From Streptoalloteichus hindustanus (GTDB lineage: Bacteria > Actinomycetota > Actinomycetes > Mycobacteriales > Pseudonocardiaceae): a stretch of DNA of 64,000 nt. A model generated the notes under the pieces. It was not told where the DNA came from and did no database searches. It worked only from the letters and a program-made list of their open reading frames with translations. Shown here in pieces: positions 17,190-24,874 of this stretch; the first letter of the stretch is position 1, and each line of letters opens with the position of its first letter. Both the position numbers and the translations under genes were made by a program. The stretch covers positions 1 through 64,000 of the forward strand of contig NZ_FQVN01000017.1 of the NCBI RefSeq assembly GCF_900129375.1. The letters are read 5' to 3'.

Positions 17190-18344
17190 TCAGGTCAGCT
17201 CGCCCTCGGACGATCCGCCCGACCACATCTGGACCAGGGCGCTGACGGGGTTGTCCCGGCCGAAGCACAGCTCCAGGCTCGCGGCGGACTCGGCCGCCTT
17301 CTCGGCGCTGCGCCGGAAGAGCGCCTCCTCGTACGTGGCGAGTGCCCTCTCGGTGTCGTCGCGGTGCGTGACGATGGCCTGGGCGAGCTCGGCGCCGTCG
17401 AGCATGGCGAGGTTGGCGCCCTCGCCGGCGAACGGCGACATCAGGTGCGCGGCGTCGCCCAGCAGCGTCACGCCCGGGACGCGGTCCCAGCGGTGGTCGA
17501 CCGGCAGCGCGTGGATCTTGCGCGGAACCAGCGGGCCGTCGGCGTCGGCGACCAGCGTCCGCAGGTCCTCGTGCCAGCCCGCGAACTGCGCCAGCACCGC
17601 GCTCTTGGCGGTCTCGGTGTCGGAGAAGTCGATGGAGTCGAGCCACTCCTGTCCGGTCCGCACGGCCACGTAGACGTGCAGGCTGCCGTCGATCTCGCGG
17701 TGGGCCAGGAAACCCCGGCCCCCGCCCAACGCGAAGAACATGCCGCCGCCGATCAGGGCCGCGCTCCCCGGGTGTCGCGTGTCGGCGTCCAGCAGGTCCA
17801 CCTCGACGAAGGAGACACCGGTGTAGGCCGGCCGGGCCGCGGAGACCAGGGGGCGGACGCGTGACCAGGCGCCGTCCGCGCCGACGAGCAGGTCGGTGGT
17901 GAAGGCGGAGCCGTCGGCGAGGGTCACCTCGTGGCGGCCGGCGCCCACGGGACGGGCGCCGGTCACCTTCTGTCCCCAGTGGACAGTCCCGTCGGGCAGC
18001 GAGTCGAGCAGCAGGTCGCGGAGCTGGCCCCGGTCGACCTCGGGGCGGTCGCCGGTGCCGTCGTCGGTCTCCTCCCAGTGCACGACGCCGTGTTCGTCGA
18101 GGACCCGGCTCGCCTGGCCCCCGGGGTGGACGATCGCGCGGAACTGCTCGTGCAGCCCGGCGGCGCGCAGCGCGACCTGGCCGCTCTCGGCGTGGATGTC
18201 GAGCATGCCGCCCTGGGCGCGGGCGTGGCGGGAGGCGTCCAGGTCGTGGATGACGGCGTCGATGCCGTGCACGCGCAGGACGCGAGCGAGGGTCAGGCCC
18301 GCGAGGCCGGCGCCGACGATCGCGATGGGGTGGTGCGGGGTCAT
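17190..18344 (-). CDS. FAD-dependent monooxygenase, TetX-like
   Basis: This 384-residue flavoprotein of the class A monooxygenase family has the Rossmann motif IAIVGAGLAGLTLARVLR at residue ~7, the DG-type motif DLLVGADGAWSRVRPLV, and GVTLLGDAAHLMSPFAGEGANLAM (second FAD motif with GD). The overall pattern resembles TetX and related drug-modifying hydroxylases, whose best-known member hydroxylates tetracycline. It starts at ATG 18344 behind AAGGAG. It is divergent from a TetR regulator, with three palindromic operators between them, so it is very probably inducible by its substrate. The substrate is not known. Confidence 0.87.
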   Translation of the reverse strand: MTPHHPIAIVGAGLAGLTLARVLRVHGIDAVIHDLDASRHARAQGGMLDIHAESGQVALRAAGLHEQFRAIVHPGGQASRVLDEHGVVHWEETDDGTGDRPEVDRGQLRDLLLDSLPDGTVHWGQKVTGARPVGAGRHEVTLADGSAFTTDLLVGADGAWSRVRPLVSAARPAYTGVSFVEVDLLDADTRHPGSAALIGGGMFFALGGGRGFLAHREIDGSLHVYVAVRTGQEWLDSIDFSDTETAKSAVLAQFAGWHEDLRTLVADADGPLVPRKIHALPVDHRWDRVPGVTLLGDAAHLMSPFAGEGANLAMLDGAELAQAIVTHRDDTERALATYEEALFRRSAEKAAESAASLELCFGRDNPVSALVQMWSGGSSEGELT

Positions 18345-18394
18345 GGCGGTGCTGCTCCTTCGGCAGGAGGTGCTGGCCTGCCGACGATTGTACC

Positions 18395-18445
18395 CGAACA
18401 TGTTCGTAACGAACATGTTCGTCGCTGGGATGCCGAACACGTTCG
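18395..18445. promoter_or_regulatory. Three TetR operators (CGAACATGTTCG x2, CGAACACGTTCG)
   Basis: Perfect 12-bp palindromes CGAACATGTTCG occupy 18395-18406 and 18410-18421. A one-base variant, CGAACACGTTCG, sits at 18434-18445, only 13 bp before the TetR start. Centre-to-centre distances are 15 and 24 bp. Their position in the divergent promoter fits autoregulation by the adjacent TetR protein and control of the monooxygenase. Confidence 0.85.
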
Positions 18446-18458
18446 CTAGCGTGGGCGC

Positions 18459-19163
18459 ATGCCTGCCGCCCACGCCCGCAGTCGCCGGGAGCGACCCGCC
18501 AAGCCCGCCCTCACCCGCGACGGGATCATCACCACCGCCCTCCGGGTCCTGCGGGACGAGGGCCTGCAGCGGGTCACCATGCGGCGCCTGGCGCAGGAGC
18601 TCGACACCGGCCCGGCCTCCCTGTACGTGTACGTCGCCAACACCGCGGAGCTGCACGCCGCGGTGCTGGACGAACTACTGGGAGAGGTCGACCTGAGCCC
18701 GGCGCGCGGCGCGGGGGAGTGGCGGGAACGCGTCGAGGCCGTCCTCGCCTCGTACGGGCGGGTCCTCCACGAGTACCCCAGCCTCGCCCGCGCGGCGGTC
18801 GTCGCCCGCCCGTCCGGCCCGAACTACCTCAACCTGCTCGACGCGCTGCTGGCCCTGCTCAAGGAGGGCGGTGTCCCGGACGACCAGGCCGCCTGGGGTG
18901 TGGACGTGCTGCTCCTGGTGGCCACCGCCGACGCCGCCGAGCACTCCACCCACCCGCGGACGCCGCACTCCGAGAACGAGTGGAACGCGCTGGCCGACGC
19001 GCTGCGCAACGCCTCGCCGACCGACCACCCCCACCTCGCCGGGCACGCCGCGCAGTTGCTGTCCGGCACACCGGAGCTGCGCCAGGCCTGGACGCTCCGC
19101 GTGCTCCTCGACGGCATCCTGCGCACGCCGCTGCCCGACGCCGCCCAGTCGTCGACGCCCTGA
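18459..19163 (+). CDS. TetR/AcrR regulator with TetR_C-type ligand domain
   Basis: This 234-residue protein has a helix-turn-helix at ~20-65 (IITTALRVLRDEGLQRVTMR, then LAQELDTGPASLYVYVANTA). The LYVYV form and the longer helical C-terminal half are typical of the TetR-class (tetracycline-repressor-like C domain). It diverges from the TetX-like monooxygenase and has three matching palindromes upstream, so it is almost certainly their local repressor. The TetR-type ligand domain next to a TetX-like enzyme makes a polycyclic aromatic effector plausible (inference). Confidence 0.88.
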   Translation: MPAAHARSRRERPAKPALTRDGIITTALRVLRDEGLQRVTMRRLAQELDTGPASLYVYVANTAELHAAVLDELLGEVDLSPARGAGEWRERVEAVLASYGRVLHEYPSLARAAVVARPSGPNYLNLLDALLALLKEGGVPDDQAAWGVDVLLLVATADAAEHSTHPRTPHSENEWNALADALRNASPTDHPHLAGHAAQLLSGTPELRQAWTLRVLLDGILRTPLPDAAQSSTP

Positions 19164-19235
19164 CCCGGATCACCTCCGACCTGAAGGTGATGTCCTGACA
19201 GCGATGTCCTGGCGTCGATGTCGCCTGTCCACACC

Positions 19236-19248
19236 GTCCACTGTGGAC
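19236..19248. repeat. GTCCACNGTGGAC palindrome, copy 4
   Basis: GTCCACTGTGGAC (central T) lies in the convergent gap between the TetR gene and the CDF transporter gene. Confidence 0.7.
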
Positions 19249-19275
19249 GTTGATGGAAGGCGGCGCGTGTGGGAA

Positions 19276-19983
19276 TCAGCAGCAGTGGTGGCCGCGCCAG
19301 GCCTCGCGGCCTTCCTGCACCGCGACGGCGGCGATCACCAACGCGACGACCAGGGTCAGCCCAGAACCAGCCCCACAGGCGGTTGAGCAGCAGGCCGACC
19401 AGCAACACCCCGACAGGTAGGTGCACAACGGGGTTTGCTTCGAGTCGGCCACGGCACTGGCCGAGCCCAACTCCCGCCCGGCGCGGCGCTGCGCGGCCGA
19501 CAGGAACGGCATGACCAGGAGCGACACCGCCGCCAACACGATCCCCACCGTGGAGTGCTCGGCCGCAGCCGCGCCGAACAACGTGCGCGCCGACTCCGCG
19601 GTGACGTAGGCGGCCAGCGCGAAGAACGACACGGCGATCGCCTTCAACGCCGAACGCTCCCGCTTCTCGAACTCCGAACCGGAGAACTGCCACGCCACCG
19701 CCGTCGCCGAGGCGACCTCGATCACCGAGTCCAACCCGAACCCGATCAACGCGGTGGAGGAGGCGGTGGCGTCGGCGGTGATCGCGACGACCGCCTCGAC
19801 CAGGTTGTCGGTGATCGTCGCGGCGACCAGCAGCCGCACCCGTCGGGCCAACACCGCTCGCCGTCCCGGATCGACCGCCAACCCCGGGCCGGGCGCGGCG
19901 ATGGTCGGGCCCGTGCGGCAGCCGTCGGCGCGCCTTTCTCCGGCCAGTGCTGGGAACTTCGACCGGTCAGCCTGGCCGCTCAT
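19276..19983 (-). CDS. Cation diffusion facilitator-type transporter with an internal compensated frameshift
   Basis: This ~235-residue membrane protein is of the small actinobacterial CDF type. LVEAVVAITADATASSTALIGFGLDSVIEV carries the metal-site Asp residues; later segments are AVSFFALAAYVTAESART and TVGIVLAAVSLLVMPFLS. After CTYLSG the reading frame is disturbed: the next frame encodes the expected VLLVGLLLNRLWGWFWADP, and the original frame resumes at VVALVIAAVAVQEGREAWRG. One missing G (near 19411) and one extra base (near 19350) therefore scramble one transmembrane segment of ~25 residues while preserving the end. It follows an ArsR remnant, as in metal-resistance operons. The protein may be non-functional, or the shifts may be sequence errors. 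Confidence 0.7.
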   Translation of the reverse strand: MSGQADRSKFPALAGERRADGCRTGPTIAAPGPGLAVDPGRRAVLARRVRLLVAATITDNLVEAVVAITADATASSTALIGFGLDSVIEVASATAVAWQFSGSEFEKRERSALKAIAVSFFALAAYVTAESARTLFGAAAAEHSTVGIVLAAVSLLVMPFLSAAQRRAGRELGSASAVADSKQTPLCTYLSGCCWSACCSTACGAGSGLTLVVALVIAAVAVQEGREAWRGHHCC

Positions 19984-20203
19984 GACGTCGCCCGCGCTGC
20001 CGTCGTGGCCCCGCCGGCCCGACCTCGCCCCCGATGGTCGTTCGGCGGTCGTCGTCCACGCAGGGCTGGCCGGTGTCCACGGCCAGCACCACCTGCACCA
20101 GCTCGCCCAACGCCCGCGTCAGATGCGCGTCGGCCAGGGCGTAGCGCACCTGGCGGCCCTCGTGGTCGGCCACCACCAGGCCGCAGCCGCGCCCTTCAGT
20201 CAC
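19967..20203 (-). pseudogene. ArsR family metalloregulator, 3' remnant
   Basis: The frame GCGLVVADHEGRQVRYALAD, then AHLTRALGELVQVVLAVDTGQPC is the C-terminal half of an ArsR/SmtB winged-helix repressor (wing hairpin and last helix). The N-terminal ~55 residues, including the start of the DNA-binding domain, are missing upstream of ~20200, where unrelated sequence begins. It overlaps the start of the CDF transporter by 17 bp, as a regulator-transporter operon would. A deletion has removed the promoter-proximal half. Confidence 0.65.
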
Positions 20204-20294
20204 GGCTGAACCATGGCTTCTCGGCTGTTGGCGTTCGATCGGTACGGATCGGCGCTCGGGGCAGCGCTGTTCGTTGCGTCACCTTGGCCTTTGG

Positions 20295-21194
20295 TCAGCC
20301 GGCGTCGCCGATGACCTCCGAGACCTGGTGGAGGATGGTGTCGGGTTGCTCGTAGGGGATCTGGTGGGTGGCCTGCTCCGCGAGGACGACCCGGCCTCGT
20401 GGCGCGAGGTCGGCCAGCCGTCGGTGGCTCGCGTCGACGTGGGACCGGTGGGCCTCGGGCATCCGGGCCGGCCGCACGCCTGCCGCGACGACGGACGTCG
20501 GGACGTCGGGGAACCGGACACCGGGCGCGGTCAGGACAGCGTCCACTTCGGACAGATGACTGTCCATGCGGGACAGCATCCGGGCCAACTCGCGGATCGC
20601 CTGCGGCGTCCGGTAGAAGCGCGCGGTCTGCTCCCGCAGCCCCTCGGTCGGCTGCGGGCCGGCCATCCGGTCGATCAGGCGCGTGCCGAACCGGGTGTCG
20701 AACAACCCCCGCGCCATCAGCCGGAGCTGGGTGACGCCCAGGGCCTGTAACGGGACGCGCAGGGCGCGCGGCGTCGGTCCGGGAGCGGTCGGGGTGGGGT
20801 CGACGAACACCAGGCCGGCCACGTCCCGGGGATGGCGCACCGCGTGCACCGCCGAAACCAGTCCGCCGTAGGACCAGCTCACCACCACCGCGGGCAGTCG
20901 GACCTCCAGCGCGTGGAGTAACTGATGCAGGTCATCGGCCATCTCGGTGATCGTGTGCCGTGGTGTTCCGGTGGAGCGCCCGACACCCACCCGGTCGTAG
21001 GTGACGACCGTGGCCATGTCGGCAAGGCCGGCTTCCACGGCATGTCCCCAGGCGCCGCCAACGCCCTGACCGGTGCCGGCCGCCTCCAGGACCACGGTGG
21101 GGCCGCGGCCCCGGATCTGCGTGCAGATCGTGTGGTCGCCCACGTCGATCAGGCGTGGCGCGCTGTCGAACCGGTCCGCCCAGGCGGTCGTCAT
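20295..21194 (-). CDS. Alpha/beta hydrolase fold protein
   Basis: This is a 299-residue hydrolase. The oxyanion strand is PTVVLEAAGTGQG, the DRVGVGRS turn is present, the nucleophile elbow is VVVSWSYGGLVSA (SxSxG form), and a late ATHQIPYEQP His fits a catalytic triad. ATG 21194 has AGAAGGA upstream. The family includes esterases, haloperoxidase-like enzymes and lactonases; the substrate is unknown. Two operator-like palindromes lie ~165 bp upstream (21359-21408). A hydrophobic N-terminal-anchor-like frame in between (from GTG 21333, VVWIAIAAALGVSELAAHKE) might be a frameshifted extension of this gene. Confidence 0.8.
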   Translation of the reverse strand: MTTAWADRFDSAPRLIDVGDHTICTQIRGRGPTVVLEAAGTGQGVGGAWGHAVEAGLADMATVVTYDRVGVGRSTGTPRHTITEMADDLHQLLHALEVRLPAVVVSWSYGGLVSAVHAVRHPRDVAGLVFVDPTPTAPGPTPRALRVPLQALGVTQLRLMARGLFDTRFGTRLIDRMAGPQPTEGLREQTARFYRTPQAIRELARMLSRMDSHLSEVDAVLTAPGVRFPDVPTSVVAAGVRPARMPEAHRSHVDASHRRLADLAPRGRVVLAEQATHQIPYEQPDTILHQVSEVIGDAG

Positions 21195-21358
21195 CGTCCT
21201 TCTCCCCGTTCCGAGACCAGTGGCTGGGCGGCACCCGCCGCCCGCCGTACTCCTTGTGGGCAGCCAACTCCGAGACACCGAGCGCAGCCGCGATCGCGAT
21301 CCACACGACGCCCCGCACCCGCGCACGTGCCACAACGCCTCAGGCTCTCGCCCACGTG

Positions 21359-21408
21359 GTCAACTTAGGTTGACACAGACGGTTTGGTCAACCTTGGTTG
21401 ACCAAACC
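21359..21408. promoter_or_regulatory. Pair of GTCAACnTnGGTTGAC-type operators
   Basis: GTCAACTTAGGTTGAC (21359-21374) is followed by a perfect 13-bp-arm palindrome, GGTTTGGTCAACC-TT-GGTTGACCAAACC (21381-21408). Both contain GTCAAC...GTTGAC arms, so they look like two sites for one dimeric regulator (TetR- or MarR-type). No such regulator gene is adjacent. The alpha/beta hydrolase is the nearest leftward gene. Confidence 0.65.
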
Positions 21409-21525
21409 CGTGCGACCCCTGTGGCGTACCGCGCGTGGCCCGGACACCTCACTGCCCGCCCAGCGCACTGGTCAGTGCTGCGGTCGCTGACCGGACAACG
21501 CCTCCCGGCCAGCGACCGCCGACGG

Positions 21526-22002
21526 TCAGAACGGCGGCTCGTCCGCCCTCGGCGCTGCCGCGACCGGGGTGGCGGAGGCCCAGGGGTCGTTGGCCGGCAT
21601 GCCCGTGTTGCCCGCGTTACCCGCGGGCCCGCCGCCCCGGCTCGCCTTGCTGACCTTCGCGGTCGCATAGCGCAGCGACGGGCCGATCTCGTCGACCTCC
21701 AACTCGACGACCGTGCGCTTCTCGCCCTCCCGGGTCTCGAACGACCGCTGTCGGAGCCTGCCCTGCACGAGGACCCGCATGCCCCGCGTCAGGCTCTCCG
21801 AGACGTTCTCGGCCTGTTGGTTCCAGCAACTGCACCGCAGGAACAGCGCTTCGCCGTCCTTCCACTCGCCGCTCTGCCGGTCGAACGTCCTCGGGGTCGA
21901 GGCGACGGTGAAGCTCGCCACCGCGGCGCCGGAGGAGGTGAAGCGCAGCTCGGGGTCAGCGGTCAGGTTGCCCACGACGGTGATCGTTGTCTCGCCAGCC
22001 AT
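21526..22002 (-). CDS. ssb: Single-stranded DNA-binding protein (paralogue)
   Basis: This 158-residue protein has an OB fold at residues 1-115: [58 protein letters not shown] and [14 protein letters not shown] flexible Gly/Ala/Pro linker and the acidic tip DEPPF follow (the usual DDIPF-type protein-interaction tail). It binds single-stranded DNA as a tetramer. It is not in the rpsF-ssb-rpsR operon, so it is probably the second actinobacterial SSB, often linked to DNA uptake or chromosome segregation. Start ATG 22002 is chosen at the conserved MAGETT; upstream in-frame codons only add a low-complexity extension. Confidence 0.92.
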   Translation of the reverse strand: MAGETTITVVGNLTADPELRFTSSGAAVASFTVASTPRTFDRQSGEWKDGEALFLRCSCWNQQAENVSESLTRGMRVLVQGRLRQRSFETREGEKRTVVELEVDEIGPSLRYATAKVSKASRGGGPAGNAGNTGMPANDPWASATPVAAAPRADEPPF

Positions 22003-22552
22003 GACCGCATCATCCCCGCCGCCACCGACAGGTTCGGGCGTCGAGCGGCCCCGACACGGGGACGTGCCCACGATCGTGGCCGCCCGGCTCACCGGCCCCG
22101 GCGCGGATCACGTCGAGGTGGTGCCTTCGGAGACCACGGGCGGGGTCGACGTGGCACAGGAGCGTCGGGAGGTCCGCCCGGGCACGGAGGGAGGCGGCCC
22201 GGGCCGCGCGGAACTCCCGACGGTCGGCCGCCAGCCGGTCCGCGAATCGAGGTCAGCGCCGTCCCCGTGTGAGGGGCGGTCGAAAGTCCTGTGCTGGCAA
22301 GCGTTTTCCAATCCTCGGCGGCGGGATTCGGCTTGGCGCAGGGGCGAGGGGATGTGCGCCGGGTGGGGGAGAGGTTTTCCGCTGTTCAGCGCTGCGCCCC
22401 GCCAGCTCGTGCTGGCGGGGCGCGTTTCCCGCTGGGCCCACGGTAGTTGGCCGGTTCGGGGTCAGTCCGCGTTCAGGCTCCGGTGCTGTCCGGCGCCGTG
22501 GGACTCACCTCTGACGGCTCGTGATCTGCGGGCGTGCGCAGGGGGAAGTGCT
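22003..22552. other. Gene-free stretch around a terminator
   Basis: These 550 bp lie between SSB and the small protein gene at 22553. Short open frames here are shadows without ribosome-binding sites. The only structured element is the hairpin at 22394-22423, listed separately. The SSB promoter should lie at about 22010-22100. Confidence 0.4.
22394..22423. terminator. Intrinsic terminator hairpin
   Basis: GCGCCCCGCCAGC and GCTGGCGGGGCGC form a perfect 13-bp stem with a TCGT tetraloop. It lies ~130 bp beyond the end of the minus-strand small protein gene and probably ends that transcript. Confidence 0.7.
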
Positions 22553-22777
22553 TCACTTCGAGGCGTTGTGCAGGTCCAGTAACGCCGCCGCGGCCCGGAA
22601 GTGCTTGTTGCGGCCGAGGTCGGCCACCGTGGTGATGTTGAAGGCTTTCTTGAGCAGCTCGCCGTCCGCCTCGCTGACACCGGCCAGCGCGGCGACCGGC
22701 GCCTCCAGGACCTGCTCCAGCGGCAGCTCCTCGTACTTCTTGTCCAGCAGGGCGTCCAGGTTGGCGCTCACGGCCAT
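22553..22777 (-). CDS. Small conserved-looking protein with a helix-hairpin-helix-like segment
   Basis: This is a 74-residue protein with an excellent ribosome-binding site (GAGAGGAG) before ATG 22777. It is all-helical in appearance: an N-terminal amphipathic segment (SANLDALLDKKYEELPLEQV) and ALAGVSEADGELLKKAFNIT then TVADLGRNKHFRAAAALLDL. The second half resembles the short HhH/DUF4332-like folds seen in small actinomycete proteins, but I do not recognise a named family. A hairpin sits right upstream (22796-22826). Cytoplasmic; function unknown. Confidence 0.7.
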   Translation of the reverse strand: MAVSANLDALLDKKYEELPLEQVLEAPVAALAGVSEADGELLKKAFNITTVADLGRNKHFRAAAALLDLHNASK

Positions 22778-22795
22778 CGTGACTCCTCTCGGATG

Positions 22796-22826
22796 GGTTC
22801 CGGTCCTGCGGGGCAGGACCGGAACC
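22796..22826. promoter_or_regulatory. 13-bp inverted repeat in the 5' region of the small protein gene
   Basis: GGTTCCGGTCCTG and CAGGACCGGAACC are separated by CGGGG, ending 18 bp before the start codon (minus strand) and adjoining the ribosome-binding site. It could be an operator or an mRNA hairpin affecting translation. Between it and 23136 (310 bp) I see no other gene, only the methyltransferase's upstream region. Confidence 0.45.
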
Positions 22827-23136
22827 GAGGATAATGATCATCTTCGGCGGGCTCGCAAGGGCGGTGCCGAAGCGAGCCCGTCTGGCAACCCGAGCCCAGA
22901 GCGGAAGACCGCACCGGTGGGCCCGACGGTCGCTCCGGAGCTGATCACCGCCAGAGCGAGCAGGCGGGGGTGGTCGCGGCCGGCGTCGTCATCGCCTCTT
23001 GCCGCAATGGCATGAAAACTGGCTGACCCGGTGGCGTGCGGAACACCCTGTTGTCCAGCGCGGACGACCTCGTCTCCTGGCTCGGTCGATCGCCCTCTCG
23101 TTCCCTCCACGCAGCCACGATGACAGGAGATCGGCC

Positions 23137-23799
23137 ATGACTGACGCCTCCGTGCCGAGTCCGGCGCAGCAGTACTGGGACGGCTTCTACCAGGACCAGG
23201 ACCAGGGCCAGGACCAGGGCCCTGCCCGAGCCGTGCGTCCCAATCCGTTGCTGGTGAGGGAAGTCGGCTCGCTCGCACCCGGCACGGCGCTGGACCTCGG
23301 GTGCGGGGAGGGCGGTGACGCGATCTGGCTGGCTGGGCAGGGCTGGCGGGTGACCGCTGTCGACGTCTCCGCGACCGTCCTGCGCCGGGCGGCCGCACGT
23401 GCCCTCGACGCCGGGGTCGCCGACAGCATCCGCTGGGAGCGGCACGATCTCCCGCAGTCGTTTCCCGCCGGGTTGTTCGATCTCGTCTCGGCGCAGTTCC
23501 TCCACTCGCCCGTCGCGGCCGAGGGCGAGCGGGAGAAGATCCTCCGCGGCGCGGCCGACGCGGTGGCGCCGGGCGGAGTCCTGCTGGTCATCAGCCACGC
23601 CGGCTGGCCGTCGTGGCTGGAGCACCCGCCGTTCGAGTACCACTTCCCGACCACGCGAGAGGTTCTCGCCTCGCTCGACCTACCCGCGCACCGGTGGCAC
23701 GTGGAGGTGGAAGATCTCGTCGACCGCGAGCTGACCGGACCCGGGGGACAGTCCGGTCGACGCCAGGACTCCGTGCTGCGGGTGCGCCGAACGCGGTAG
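23137..23799 (+). CDS. Class I SAM-dependent methyltransferase (TehB/UbiE-like)
   Basis: This 220-residue protein has motif I TALDLGCGEGGDAIWLAGQG (residues ~50-70), the acidic motif II end VTAVDVS, motif post-I VADSIRWERHDLPQSF, motif IV DLVSAQFLHSP and AVAPGGVLLVIS. Such single-domain enzymes methylate small molecules or detoxify metalloids; the substrate is unassigned. Start ATG 23137 follows AGGAGA. The N-terminus contains an Asp/Gln repeat (DQDQGQDQG) encoded by short tandem repeats at 23188-23220. The gene is convergent with the XRE-cupin regulator. Confidence 0.87.
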   Translation: MTDASVPSPAQQYWDGFYQDQDQGQDQGPARAVRPNPLLVREVGSLAPGTALDLGCGEGGDAIWLAGQGWRVTAVDVSATVLRRAAARALDAGVADSIRWERHDLPQSFPAGLFDLVSAQFLHSPVAAEGEREKILRGAADAVAPGGVLLVISHAGWPSWLEHPPFEYHFPTTREVLASLDLPAHRWHVEVEDLVDRELTGPGGQSGRRQDSVLRVRRTR

Positions 23800-23805
23800 C
23801 GGCGG

Positions 23806-24384
23806 TTACCGCGAACGGGCGCGCAGGTGAGCGCGTTCTCCCTGCGGTCCGAACAGGATGAGCAGTTCGACGGGCGTGGCGCCCGCGTTTCCCAGCCAGT
23901 GCGGGAGACTGGTGTCGAACTCGGCGGCCTGGCCGGAGGTGAGCACCAGGTCCTGGTCGCCGAGCACCAGCCGCAGTCGGCCGTTGAGGACGTAGAGCCA
24001 CTCGTGGCCTTCGTGGGTTTGCGGCTCGGGAGCGGCGTCGTCCCGGCTCACCGGAATGATCATCTTGAACGCCTGCGCGCCGCCTCCGCGCCGGCTCAGC
24101 GGGACGAACGTCATGCCGTGCCGCTGGATCGGGCGCAGGTGGACTCGCGGGTCGCCCGTGTGCGGGGCGCCGACGAGCTCGTCGATCGGCACGCCGTGCG
24201 CGCGGGCCAGGGGGAGCAGCAGCTCCAGGTTCGGTCGCCGCCGCCCGGTTTCCAGCCGGGACAGGGTGCTTTCCGAGATGCCGGTGGTCACGGCCAGCGC
24301 GGCCAGCGTGATGCCGCGCTGGCGGCGCAGCGCCCGGAGGCGCGGTCCCACGGTGGTCAGCACGCGATCGAGTTCGTCGTCCAC
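23806..24384 (-). CDS. XRE family regulator with C-terminal cupin domain
   Basis: This protein has ~192 residues from GTG 24384 (an in-frame TTG at 24408 is less likely). The N-terminal helix-turn-helix is LRALRRQRGITLAALAVTTG, then ISESTLSRLETGRRRP. A cupin beta-barrel follows (THEGHEWLYVLNGRLRLVLG, then QAAEFDTSLPHWLGN). This two-domain type senses a small ligand through the cupin and represses neighbouring enzymes or transporters, often of amino-acid or amine catabolism. It is convergent with the methyltransferase, and its start faces the biosynthetic operon at 24875 across a 490-bp gap, so it could regulate that operon. Confidence 0.87.
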   Translation of the reverse strand: MDDELDRVLTTVGPRLRALRRQRGITLAALAVTTGISESTLSRLETGRRRPNLELLLPLARAHGVPIDELVGAPHTGDPRVHLRPIQRHGMTFVPLSRRGGGAQAFKMIIPVSRDDAAPEPQTHEGHEWLYVLNGRLRLVLGDQDLVLTSGQAAEFDTSLPHWLGNAGATPVELLILFGPQGERAHLRARSR

Positions 24385-24874
24385 GCACCAAGTTTGCCAA
24401 AAGAGCAAGGTGCTTTGCTACGTGTCTCCTCGTGGTGAAAACGCCGAATCCCACCGCCTTTCACAGCGAAGAATCGGAGCGGGAAACGCGCACGCGCGCA
24501 GGAGTTTGCCCAATGGATGGCCAGAACAGACGGAGATGACAGCGTCGATGCTGTCGAAGACGTTGCGACAAGCTAGTGACACCGGCTCGGCACGTCAAGG
24601 CACCCCATGGCATCGGGGTGTGCGGGGGAGCTGGACGGCAGGCAGGCCAGGAGCCAGCTCGGTGTGCGACTGCGGAAATTCCGCAGTCGCACACCACACG
24701 GAGGTCCGCTCGTGACGGTTCCGGCCGCCTTGACACCCGCCACCTCCTCCGCTGGAATTCGGCGCCAGACCGGGAATTCGCCCGACGAACGCCGAAGCAG
24801 GTTGTTCCTGGCGCATCGGCGCGACCGGTCAGTACTCCACCCGCCGTCGCTGTTCTTTTCCTTGGAGTGCCCGC
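24385..24874. other. Divergent control region before the dioxygenase-decarboxylase operon
   Basis: These 490 bp lack a supported gene and separate the XRE-cupin regulator (leftward) from the operon at 24875 (rightward). The striking element is the 35-bp palindrome at 24661-24695. Long regions of this kind usually hold the promoters and operators of a regulated cluster. Confidence 0.5.
24661..24695. promoter_or_regulatory. 35-bp perfect palindrome with one central base
   Basis: GGTGTGCGACTGCGGAA, one A, then the exact reverse complement. The lack of a loop argues against a normal terminator and for a protein-binding site or cruciform. It lies 180 bp upstream of the first gene of the operon at 24875. 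Confidence 0.65.

Noticed and set aside
22108-22311. Short minus-strand frame in the SSB upstream gap
   Set aside because: No ribosome-binding site or family features.
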